Source: Lateolabrax maculatus
Lineage: Eukaryota; Chordata; Actinopteri; Acropomatiformes; Lateolabracidae
Assembly (NCBI GenBank): GCA_031216445.1
Contig: CM062218.1
Span: 11,734,501 to 11,798,500, forward strand
DNA: 64,000 bases
Direction of reading: 5' to 3'
Positions within the stretch are counted from its first letter, which is position 1; each line of letters begins with the position of its first letter. Shown piece after piece: positions 35,894 through 47,400 of this stretch. Under the pieces are notes generated by a model. It was given only the letters and a program-made list of their open reading frames with translations, had not been told where the DNA came from and ran no database searches. Position numbers and translations under genes: made by a program.

Positions 35894-37873
35894 ATGGCTT
35901 CTACGTCGGACTCGGACAAAGCATCCGTTTCTAACGTGGAAGAAAGCAGAACTCGTCTCTGCGATGAGTTTGCTGCAATAACGGGGACGGACAGCGCCGT
36001 GGCTCAGTGCTACCTGGCTGAAAACGAGTGGGAGATGGAGGTACAGTAGCTGCGCCAACCAACGTTAAGGCCTCTCTCTCCCCTTTCCTTGCCAGGCTAC
36101 TGTTGCAGCAAGATAAAGAATGATACAGTGGTGGACTTTATTGGTTTTACTCCAGTTTATTTCACAGATTAGGCCTCTAAGGCTAAAAAAAAAAGTGCCA
36201 CTAGATGTTTAAAAATCTGTTATGCGTGGTATGAAAATCTGCAGGCAGTTGGCCCTGATTTACCTGGCCCATCACTTGTCTTTTAGAGAGCTCTGAACTC
36301 GTTCTTTGAGGCGGACATGGAGAGGGTATTTGAAGAGGATTTTCCAGAGAGCAAGACCAGCCCCAAACCAAAGAGGCAGAGGGTCGAGGAAAAACCTGCA
36401 GGAGGCTGGTAAGTCTGCTGCCATGAACGTTACTTTCTGTGATCAGATTTCTTTCTGTTATAGGTTAATTAATTGACAGTTTTTTTTTTCCAGTATAGAT
36501 TTGACTGAAGACAGTCCAGCCTCCACACACAAACCCTCGGAGGAAGATGAAAATAAACTGTCAATCGTCTCCTGGAACGTGGATGGACTTGACACAGACA
36601 ACCTTGCAGAGCGGGCCAGAGGCCTGTGCTCCTACTTAGTCTTGTAAGCTTGTGTTTATACAATGTTACTCCTTGTTTGTATTACTTGATATTTTATTTG
36701 TGGGTCAGTTCCTTCTTAATTAAACTGTGCTGGTATCAGAGGTCTGCTGCCGAGTGTCCTTGGAGGTACAATGTGTAGCTCAAGGATGCAGAAGTCAGCC
36801 TCCCAGGTTATTAGAAAGAGGGAAGGCAGATAGTATTTGAAAAGTGAATCTTCTCTTCATGTAGATACACTCCTGACGTGGTGTTCCTACAGGAGCTTAT
36901 TCCACCTTACGTCCAGTACTTGAAGAAGCGGGCTGTCAGCTACCTAATCATTGAAGGTATGGTAAATTCAGTTGGCCTTCTTCACCGAATACTTTCTGAT
37001 AATCTGTGGCTATGCTCAAAAGTTTAAACTATCCCTCCTTTACTTGTGCTGACCAGGTGGTGAAGAAGGTTACTTCACTGGGATGATGCTAAAGAAGTCC
37101 AGAATCAAATTCGTGGAGAGCGAGATAGTAACCTACCCCACCACTCAAATGATGAGGAATCTACTTGTAGTTCAGGTTTGTGCACAGATAGTTGTCCAAA
37201 TACTCAATGTCATGTGCTTAAATGCAGGTCACTGCAGTATATACGAAGGATTTTTTCTCTTTGAAATCAGGTGAACTTTAAAAGCCAGAAGCTGTGTCTG
37301 ATGACGTCCCACCTTGAGAGCTGTAAAGGCCACGCAGAGGAACGGATGAAACAGCTGCAAGTGGTGATGCGGAGGATGAGAGAGGCACCTGACGATGTCA
37401 CCGTCCTGTTCGGAGGGGACACAAACCTGAGAGACAGTGAGGTCAGTCATTTGAAGTGTGATGGCTAATGTCTGCAACAATAGAGTAACAGCGTGTTTAT
37501 GCTTGCATTTTTGGTTGTCAACTTACTTTCCCCGTGCATGTAATCGCACACCGTACCGCTTTAGTAATTATTGCCCTGGGCTTCATCTCAGGTGGCCAAG
37601 GTGGGTCTTCCTCCCAGTGTCTGCGATGTGTGGGAGCGACTGGGAAAGCAGGAGCACTGCCGCTACACATGGGACACCAAAGCCAACAGCAACAAGACTC
37701 TTCCTTACGTCAGTCGCTGCCGCTTCGACCGGGTCTACTTCCGCCCGGCTACCAAGGACGGCGTCCCACGCCTGGCCCCTGACCACTTGGCCCTGGTGGG
37801 ACTGGAGAAGCTGGACTGTGGACGCTTCACTAGTGATCACTGGGGAATCTACTGTAGCTTCTCTGCTGGTTAG
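35894..37873 (+). CDS. tdp2: Tyrosyl-DNA phosphodiesterase 2 (5'-tyrosyl type)
   Basis: TDP2 releases trapped topoisomerase II from DNA 5' ends by cleaving the 5'-phosphotyrosyl bond; it is a Mg-dependent nuclease-fold enzyme (family knowledge). Exons are 35894-36040, 36287-36408, 36494-36643, 36865-36956, 37057-37175, 37271-37441 and 37592-37873. They total 1083 nt and 360 aa (human 362). An N-terminal UBA-like segment (residues about 20-55, AVAQCYLAENEWEMERALNS) precedes a basic linker (PKPKRQR). The exonuclease-endonuclease-phosphatase domain follows. The four catalytic motifs are intact: SWN with Asn118, LQE with Glu150, GGDTN with Asp260, and SDH with His350, matching human Asn120, Glu152, Asp262 and His351. 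A poly(A) signal AATAAA lies at 38006-38011. Confidence 0.97.
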
Positions 37874-38005
37874 AAAAGAAACCTTATATGGCCAGCACTG
37901 TGTGTATGTAGTGTTGGCATCGGACCACTAGAGAGCACTACAGAGTTGAATTGCAATTGTTAAAAAAGGGGATTTTCTGTCGACAGCCCAGGGTTAAGTA
38001 TTTAC

Positions 38006-38011
38006 AATAAA
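38006..38011 (+). terminator. tdp2: tdp2 poly(A) signal
   Basis: AATAAA occurs 133 bp after the TAG stop and a second AATAAA follows within 10 bp. This gives a short 3' UTR. Confidence 0.65.
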
Positions 38012-39248
38012 AAGAAATAAAAATACAATCAGTCTGAGTCTGAATGGTGACTCAAAATTCAACTTGATGTTAACCACTACATCTTTATAATTTAAGCTAT
38101 AAATCCATAAACTATGAACCAACTCTGCAAAACATTTTTTTAATGCATTTGCAGCTGATCCAACCCACTGAAACATTAGTTCTCTACTCTTCACTGGTAC
38201 CAAATACCAAATAATAATTTTAATGCCAAAAAAGTTTCAACCTAGTTATAATAAACTGAAAACTAAACCGTCTTTTTTGGGGGGGGGGGGTGTTACCAGT
38301 TATCAGTCATTCCATTTCAGGCTACGCCCTGTCAATTTCAGTCAAACTAATCAGAGGAGAGGATGGGCCAAGTTACTGGAATATAGCCACACTTTCTGTT
38401 AGTGGAAACACCCAAATGGTACAAAAAGTAGCCCAAATTATCCCAACCCACCCAAAACATACCCAATTAAGGAAAAATTAGCCCAATTGGAATGTGTAAT
38501 GAATTTGATTTTTTTATTTGTAGTGAATATGTTTGTGTGCATGTGTATGGTCTTATTCACATTTTGACTTGTAGTAGCAGGAGAAGAACATGTGTAATTA
38601 TTTTGGTTAATGTTGGCTCTGTACCATTTATGTGTATAAGTAAGCCTTGTCAGTGAGCAGCCATACACAGTGGCAGGGTCCAAAAACCAGTAAAGCTAAA
38701 TGGAGTTCAGCCCTGCCATGTCATGTTGTGAAAAAGGCCTATTAGAATGATATTGTATATAATGATTTACCACATTATGATTGTAGATGTGTGTTTGGTG
38801 TAGAGGCCTCACCTTTACCCCAAACCCGATGTAACCTCCTCCTCAAAGCCTCTGCCAACACACTGTCAAAACGTCTCCCTCACCTCTCTCTGTAATGCAC
38901 CCTTCAAATCTGAGAGTGTGTTTTCATGTTTGCTCGGCAAACAGACAGCACAGTTTTTACAGCACTGACCTTAGGAGAGGACACAGATGTGACTCTTCCC
39001 TGGGAGCGGGCGTCATCAGAACAGGCCTCCCTCGTTTGTCCTCAACTCACTGGTTCCTGATTAGCGAAGACACATGAACTGAGTGTGTCCAGGTCTGATG
39101 AGTTCACTTAAAGCTCATTCAAAATTGAACCCACTGTGCCACATCCTTGCTGCTTGCTCTGTTTATTGAATAAAACAAATGAAGAACTGAACCTTTTGAA
39201 AGATCCTGGGTTTGTATGCACCTGCACATGTTTCCTCAGTTTTTACTT

Positions 39249-39506
39249 AGGGCTGCAACTAACTAACTTTGTATATATTTTTAAACCTAAAAGGTGTCCA
39301 AAAATAGTGAAAAATGCTCAAGGTGATGTCTTAAAATGTCTTTTTAAGTTTTGTCCCACTAAAAGTAAAAAACACAAAGATATTGAGTTTACATGAACAT
39401 TTAACAAAGATAGGCAGCAAATACTAACATTTGAGGAATCCTGGAATATTTCTGGGCATTTTTTTGTACTAGAGAAATTATTTAAAGGTCTGATAACAAT
39501 TATCAA
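39249..39506 (+). repeat. Copy of ~300-bp GCTGCAAC-ended repeat family
   Basis: It begins agggctgcaactaa, followed by 'aaaaatagtgaaaaatgctc', 'aaggtgatgtcttaaaatgt' and 'aaacacaaagatattgagtt'. The 5' terminus is the best preserved of the plus-oriented copies. Confidence 0.65.
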
Positions 39507-41090
39507 ATTCAGTTCAAGTGGTATACAGAATATTGCAATGCAGTCAAGTTCATTAGAGCAGGATGGGTCTTAAATAGAAAAATAACATGCAAACAACTGG
39601 TAGAGAAGGAGAAATAAAAAAGGTCTAGATTCTTGTTCTTGAAATCTGAGTTAAACTGTTTCCCATGGTCCTCCAGAGGTGCACTATTTTGCCCACTACA
39701 GCATAGAGGAGGAGAACAGCAGCAGGTACAGATGGAGGCAACAGCTGTCTGGGCCAAGAAAGTGGTCATGTGATCCGTCCGTCTCCCTTGAGCTGGATCC
39801 CTCTGCCAGAGGCCTATCAACGTTTCCCTCCTCCACAAATCCATAAAGATCCGCATTATAAGTTTCCCTCTGGAAGGCTGCGTAGACGTATTCCAAGATC
39901 ATTTCACTCACCCTGTTTTTTTCTTTTAGAATTTCCCCCTGAGATGTGTTTTTTCAAGCACCAACAGCCTCACAGATGTATTTTTGTGTATGTTTTTTCT
40001 CCAAAAGCGTGGCCCTCAGTGAGAACTAGGCCTTTCATTTGAGGCCCGTCAAAAGGAATGTTCTTGGTTTTGTGTGGACGTATCCATGTGCTGGCGGGGA
40101 GGCTCAGGGATGAGGTTTGTCCTTGGAGGCAGGGTTGGATGATGATGGATCGGACACAGATCTGACCCGAGTCCAGAAGAGATTGGCGGGTTGTGTGTGA
40201 AGAGCAGAAACTGTGCTGCAGCTCCTCGAAACAGATGGAGCAATAAAATACAAGAGGAGTCTGGTCTGTTACTTTTTGATTGATAGACCCTGGCTGGGTT
40301 TTTGTATTTTATGTTGTATTTGGGGTGTGAGCAGACGGCTGTGGGCAACCTTTCCTCTGTATGTGTGTGTGTGTGTGTGTTTGTGTGTGGTTACAGCACA
40401 GCATCTGGACCATATCTGTCAGACACGGTCCCCACCTCCCCCCTTACAGATAGCTTGTCACAGGCAAGGGCAAGCGTAAATGGTGCTCCACCACTCTACA
40501 TCACCACTGCCACATCCATCACTACTTCACTTCAAAATCGCTGTGACAAACTGCCCCAGAAGCCAGCAATATTTCTGGCCGTACAGTGCTGCTGCTGCTT
40601 CTGCTGAATATTTGAGGACTGACAGTTATTTAGAGGCTTGCAAAATAAGGGGAAACCTTTCCCTTCCATCACCCTCAGCGGGTTGGGGTTGAAGCCAGGT
40701 AATATTTGGGGACTCATGCTAGGATTTAGGGTGAGGTTATCGTGTGGGGGACAAAGGATTTTATGAAATGTGTGGCAGCTCAACAAAGATACAAATTGAA
40801 TGTGCAGTGGAAGCTTTTTAAACACATTTCAGTGAACATGTGTTGAGTTTCCCCACTGATACCAGTTACTTTAGGTTGATTTTTCCATCTCAAATAACAA
40901 GATTGACATAGTCTAATGAAGGCAAACAAGAACAGGGATCCACTCAGTATTGCATAAGGTATCCTGAGCTGTAAATTATTAAACAAAGAGGTGTGGACTT
41001 GATACAAGCTTCTAAATTAAACAACTGCCATAAAACATGTTTATTAGGGGGGTGGATTTTTCTACCATTTTAAACAGCCATGCTAGCCAA

Positions 41091-41244
41091 TTCCCCGTTT
41101 CCAATCTTTGCGCTAAACAAACGTAACGGGCAGCTGGCTGTAGTCTTATATTTGACTTACAGATATGAGAGTGCTATTAATCTTCTCAGATTCCCAGAAA
41201 ACGAATAAGTGTATTTCCCAAAATGTCAAACTATTCCTTTAAGA
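41091..41244 (-). repeat. Inverted copy of 'gttagatgagaag' repeat
   Basis: It runs from 'ttccccgtttccaatctttg' to 'ttcccaaaatgtcaaactat' and 'tcctttaag'. Its reverse complement shares landmarks with 45271-45391 (ctggaaacagggg) and 6161-6212 (aaaggaatagtttgac). Confidence 0.55.
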
Positions 41245-41432
41245 TCAGGTTTGATTAATACTTATTAATGGCATTATCAATACTTGAACTTGGTTTAAAA
41301 ACATAAATAGAATGACTATTAATCCTTAAGTTCTCATAAACCGTAAGTTTTTTAAATGTATGTGATAAAAAGTGCACTAAGCAAGTAAAAAAAAAAAAGA
41401 AAATGAATATTTTATAACAAAGTCATACAGGT

Positions 41433-44400
41433 TTTATTTTTTCTCTGTCATAAATAACACTGAACAAGCATCGTACAGCGATAAATATCAATATTTATAC
41501 ACTGTAAAATTCTCTGTATTACAAAATACAGCATATGTGTAATGCACTTGATACAGATGGGAAGTATTGCATTTCATAGCACCAAACCAGACCCTTAACA
41601 TGACCCTTTCAGTTAATGATATCACACTGTACTAACAGCTCAGGTGTGCAGTTACATCCCAGATTCAGGTCTTGTGTGGGTGTCTATGAAATATACTTCC
41701 CTTAGGAATCAGTTGTTGCATAACTATATCTAAGTTAAGTAGAGCCCACCTAGGAAGAATCAAAGCCTTTACTGTAAAACTGCTCATTTCTCCACAATCT
41801 CAAGTTTTCAAAATCCCAGTTGAGAGACTAAAATATTATCAAGTGTGTCCACGGTGGCCGATCAATTTTCACGTATTTGATTTTTGTCTTGCCTTTGTCT
41901 TGACTTTTTCAAGTCCGAGCAGAACAGCTTCATCATATCACACTTTCTTTCGAGGGTAGGGACACTTTCTAAAATATATTCCTGCTGTCAGGGGAACGAC
42001 TTCTCATCAGGAACTGAGGAAGAACTAATTTCCACAGTTTTACAAGGTGAGAAAATTTCTAGTGAGTAGATTTTATAAATCCTGCACCCATAAAATACAC
42101 TATTCTCTCTCCGCGTAAACTTTAAATTCAAGTAAGAAACTGGAAAAATTTGGACAGGATTAAGAAGATTTTATGTGACAGGAGTGAGAGGCTGATCACT
42201 AAACTAAACAGGGACTTTCCAAAGAAGGTGCTATAAATATGAACAAGCTGTTCTGATCATAGATGTTTGTGTCTCTTCTACATCATTGGCAGCGAAGAAA
42301 TCTCAGTCCGGGGCAGCGGGAGGTGACAGGCAGGTTGAACAATATAACTCAAACCTGGGAATATTGATACTCAACTTTTACAGTGGAACACAGATCGACT
42401 AACAACTTGAATGCAGTTTTTGTTCACTTTGAAAGAATAATAAATGTTTACGAGCAGATTTTAAACTCTGGAGGTAAACAGCTACTCCATCACTTGGCTA
42501 AAGATTTCTTATTAGTAGGACTTATCATATTTTTTTGCTTTCAAACATTATTGCTAAATTCAGACAGGAAGGGGCCCTTTCAACCAACATTCAGCATGAA
42601 AATAACTACATCTTTTCAGAGGACTGACAGCATGGAATGTGTTTGGGCGAATATTAAATCTGGCTTTGAAGACAAAAAAACAAACAAAAAAACAGTAGTA
42701 CAAAAATTAAAATGAAAAACCAAACACTGTGTCAGCATTACACAACAGGCTTTTGTGAACAAATACAGGGACATAAAGATGGATATTTCATATAGGAGCC
42801 CTTATAATTCCTCAATCAGACTTGGTCTGAGGAGCAGCATCACAATAATTTATGTAAAAATAAAAAGTATTATCACATTCATCACTTAGTGTCCATGTTG
42901 TGTTTGATTGTCGGCTTCTGAGACACATCAGTTTCAACGTTTGACCAACCAAACCCCTTCCTAGTTTAACTTATTTGTATGAAAATAATGTTTGTCTGTT
43001 GTAGTGGACTGTGCAAAAGAACGTACAGCACGAGAGCTTTGTTGTTGTATTATTAAGAGCTAAAACACAAAAATGGTTCACAGATTATTTCTATTATATT
43101 AAGTTATAAAATAAAGTAAGTCACAAGTAGCCTCAGCTTAGGTGGGGCTAGCGTCATGGCATCTGATAAACTTTATCAAATTATGGCACATAAAAAATAA
43201 CAGCTTCTTTATCTCATCTAGCTCACTCTATAAAGTAAGTAAAACCGTAAATTAACACAGACTTAGGTTTGTGTTATTTTGTATGCGTGAGATCATTTCT
43301 GATTAGTTTGGTTTCAGCACTGAAATATGACATTCATGCCATTTTGTCACTGTTCTTCCATGTATTGCACAGTACTAATTGTCAAAACTACGTTCTTAAG
43401 CAAAAACTACGTAATAATCCTAATGGATAATCTCACAGCCAAAAAAAAAAAAAAAAAAAAGTGACAAAACAAATGTAAAATCAAAAATTAATTATAAACA
43501 TTTACAGAAAAGCTTGACATCTCAGTTTCAGTTTAGTGTGGGAATCTTTCTGTAGCAGAACATGTGGCTCTGATCATGCTGCACTTCAACTTTCCTGGCA
43601 GAAACATTCCTGAGTTTCCTGCTGTGAAATCTGCTCTCCTCTCCAGCTGCTCTTATCAAAACTGCAGAAGCGCTAAAATGATCTCCGGGCAGACAAGGCC
43701 AACTCAGCTGATGTAGTCCTAAGCCAGCAGAAATCACACAGTCAGAGAGGCTGGTAATGCTCAGTGAGAGCTTCCCCCCTCTCGAAAGTCTAAAAATAAG
43801 ACACTTTAACGCAAATGAACTGGGCTAAATAGCTGAATCTTTCAAAAATATTAATAATGCCCTCATTATTTGTACTGTAAATTATCACTGCATGTAGAGA
43901 AATCATAAAACAAAAACAGATGTAGTATGAAAGAAAGGTGCATAGGCATTCTTTTGACACTGAAATGGAAAAACAATTCCTTGGTTCTCTAGAAAGCTCC
44001 AGTTTACACATTCATAGTATTAGCTGGCAGTTAGTGCCTGGCTATTTTTTTTAATGACTCACTCACACGCTCACTCAGCCACCTCGGAAATCTCTAAACA
44101 TCATAATTTCATTGACATCTCCTGTAACAGGGTAAATGTTAAGCAGTACCCTAATGAAAATAATTTAAAAAATGAAAAAAAGATGATGTACCGCAAAACC
44201 ATTTCCATCAGCACCGTTTCTTCAGTAGGTGCGTGGTCCCACACTTCTAAACCACTGTACCGACTACAGACGTACGGTTTCAGGGTTTTCTCCCAAGGGT
44301 GGTCAGAACATGATGTTGAAAATCATATACCACGCCACCAACAAGTTTTAGACACTGTCTAAACTCAGCGGGTCCCTTAAGCTCTCGAGTCTTACATTTC

Positions 44401-44438
44401 GGTGACCGACTCATACGAGCTGCTGCCTCGATTTGCGG
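41433..44438 (-). other. tmem64: Probable long tmem64 3' UTR
   Basis: On the minus strand the first clear AATAAA in a good context is at 41438-41433, 3 kb beyond the tmem64 stop. The stretch between is AT-rich, contains few repeats and has no recognised exon. This fits a long 3' UTR, which mammalian TMEM64 also has as I recall. The extent is inferred. Confidence 0.45.
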
Positions 44439-47400
44439 TCACACCACATTAACGCAGTTTCCGCCGCCAGCTGTCGCCCTCTTGCTGCAGTAGGTGAAGC
44501 CGCTGTGATTGGTGGAGAAGCCGTTCATGTGTGACGACTTCAGCTCCATCTGGCAGGCAGCGATTGCAGCGTTGAGCTCTACCTGAGCCCGGTGAACCAC
44601 GTAGAACATCAGGCCGATGCTGATGACGATCTGCAGAGGACAGAGCAGGAAGTCATGATGTTGTTTGGCATTTCTTGTTTGTTCAGTTTTGCAATGATTT
44701 TTGGATTTTATTTTTGTTGTAATTGTTGTGGTGGTGAACTGAACTCCATTACATTCTGAGATGTGCTAATATTAGTTCTCCTAATAAAAGCATAAGGAAG
44801 TGAAACAAAATAAATGTGACCTACACACACACACACAATCTATGTCAGTACATTACAATAACCACAAACCAAAACTCAAAATTGGCCATAGTATTCAACA
44901 CAGTCACACTTCTGACTCAGTCTCTTGTGAGAACTACGCATAGACCAAGTAGCAATAAAATCAATCAAATATCATAGGAAAACTGCCTGAATAGAGCCAA
45001 GAGGCTCGTTTGCTACTTCTTAAGTTACTAACTTGCCACCCAGGACTGTTGTTTTAGGTAGACATGCACCAATCTGACTTAATCTCTCCTGATACCAATT
45101 CAGATACCTCAAATCAGCCAATATTGATATACATTCTGATACAATGCTCTCTTTTTCCCAAAAATAAACTCTGTATACAACACTGTATCAAACTAATCAT
45201 GATCATTTTCATTTATTATTATTATTATTTCATTGTTATTATTATTTTGGAAAATACCCTTTTTTTTTTTCTTGCCAAGAATTAGATGAGAAGATAAATA
45301 CCTCTCTAATATCTGTACGATAAAAAATAAACTACAGCCTGAAGCTAGTTAACTGAGCCTAGCACAAATACTGGAAACAGGGGAAACTGTTAGATTGTGT
45401 TTGCGCTTGGCACACAACAGTAAGACATAACAGCGCTTTATCAGCTCTTCCAGATGGAGTTTCCCACCACCAGTGTTTAAAAAAGGCTTCTGTGTGATTA
45501 AGGCCAGTTGTCATTTGGAGAAACAGCTTTCAGTTCTGCATGAAACACTGACACCTACTTAACCTTAAACGGACCCTTGACCTCTGACCCCTGTGAGCCT
45601 CTCAATTGTTGCACTCAGAAAAAAGCCCTGATCCTTGAGCACCTGTGATGAATAAATAAAGCTTAACAAGTGTTGGAAACGTGGTAACCGCTTCACATGA
45701 CCTTTGGGTGAGCTGAACAACACTGTGGACATATTTTGCATATCTACACATATGACTTAGCATTTGTAGTCTAGACATTTATGTAAATAAAAGTTAATTT
45801 AAGGGAGGGAAGATGTCAATGCTTTTAGACTAGGATTAGGTTTGAGGCTTAAGTTTGAGGGTGTGGTCCAGTGCACTACCAAACACTGATTTTGACATTT
45901 TAAGATCCCATCGAAGCAAAATGTGAATCAGCTCACCTGCAGGCTGAACACAAAGTAGCCGCTGATGCTCTGCTCAGCAATGACGTCCTCCATGGTGCGA
46001 AGTGTGGTGCCCAGGTAGGAGTTGAGAAGCTGAGTGGGCAACAGGCCCACAGAGGAGGCCACCAGGTAGTTTGGCAAGGACACGTCTGTGATCTGAAAAT
46101 GGAGAAACCATACAAACTTTTAGAAATAAAAAGGATTTAAGCACACTGGAATCCTAACACAGGCTATACATATTATTTAAGAACTTGATATTAAAATAGC
46201 TAAAACTAAAATCTTAAATGACTACCTAACTGTTTTGTAGATTTCCAACTGATAATAATAAGAGAGGGGATAAAAGTTTCAACACAAATCAACAACAAAC
46301 ATAACAAAACAAAACAATAACTGGAACCAGAACAAAGAGCTTGACATTGGCAACAGTAGTAAGTTGAGGAACACTTTTAAATTTAAAACTATTCATTCTA
46401 AGAAATATTTTGCATGCAACTATCTAGTCCAGAGCCGCTGTTTTGAGTGCAGGTAGTGGTGGAAAGTAACTAAGTACAGTGTTGAGATACTTGCACTTTA
46501 ATTGAGTATTTCCATTTTCTGGAAACAAACATTTATTTGACAGCTATACTTACTTTTTGAGATTAATATTTGAATAGATTTTGAGATTAATATTAAAACA
46601 CATAATATAAGATAAAACTACAAATCATTAAAGATTAAACCAGTATTTGCCAACCTTTTTGACTTGTGAACTTACATAAAAACAGTACTACTAATTAACA
46701 GCAATGCTTATGTAGTTTTGCTTTACAAGGATTTCAAATGCATGACCTTTACTTGTATAAGAGTATTTTTACATTGTTTTGCTGGTACTTTTACTTAAGT
46801 AAAGGATCTGAATAATTGCCAGACAAATGAATTTACACTTTGACAAAACAACTGCCTTCTAAAATGCATCAATAGCTTTCTTGAAGTGACGCTTATGTGC
46901 AGCACTTGCAGCAAAGTTGTTAAAAAAAAAAAAAAAAAAACATTTTCTTCGTGCCTTAACCTACCTACTGAAAAAAATCCTAAAAAAAATCATAAGGTAC
47001 AATCTAATCTTTGATTTATTCATAAAAAATCTGCAAGATCCTGGTTGGGCTGGTAAATAGTTTTCAAGTACCATCTTGAACTACAACATGCCATAACTCG
47101 TCCAGTTCAGTGTCTCATTTCATATCTCATTACAACCACCTAAATATAAACAAGTGTCTGTGTCACTGTCACCCTTGATCCCTTGATTAAGTGATGACAT
47201 AAGCCGATGTGTGTCTGTGCCGGGTGTAGGAAGATGTGACCTTGGCACTGTGTGCACTGTGACTACAATGTGGCTGATAGTGGCTTGTCGGGACCATGGC
47301 GTGTTGCTGCAAGACGCTGTCTGTGCCAGAATGTTATCAGGGCTGGAAGACAATAATGCTTGATCCAGCCCAAGGGTCTCTTCGCGACGATAGATCCTAA

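Larger units (their letters stand above)
38012..41420. other. Intergenic region between tdp2 and tmem64 (synteny junction)
   Basis: No gene or recognisable exon was found on either strand. It contains a 12-bp G run (38279-38290), a TG array (40362-40389), a copy of the GCTGCAAC-ended repeat (39249-39506) and an inverted copy of the gttagatgagaag repeat (41091-41244). Human TDP2 is followed by KIAA0319, but no trace of that gene was recognised. Confidence 0.6.

Noticed and set aside
38012..41420. Search for a kiaa0319 remnant next to tdp2
   Set aside because: Nothing resembling its PKD-repeat coding exons was seen, so the human neighbour appears absent here.
44054..44362. 102-codon plus-strand ORF near the tmem64 3' end
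   Set aside because: It lies in the AT-rich 3' UTR on the opposite strand and shows no domain or splice support.
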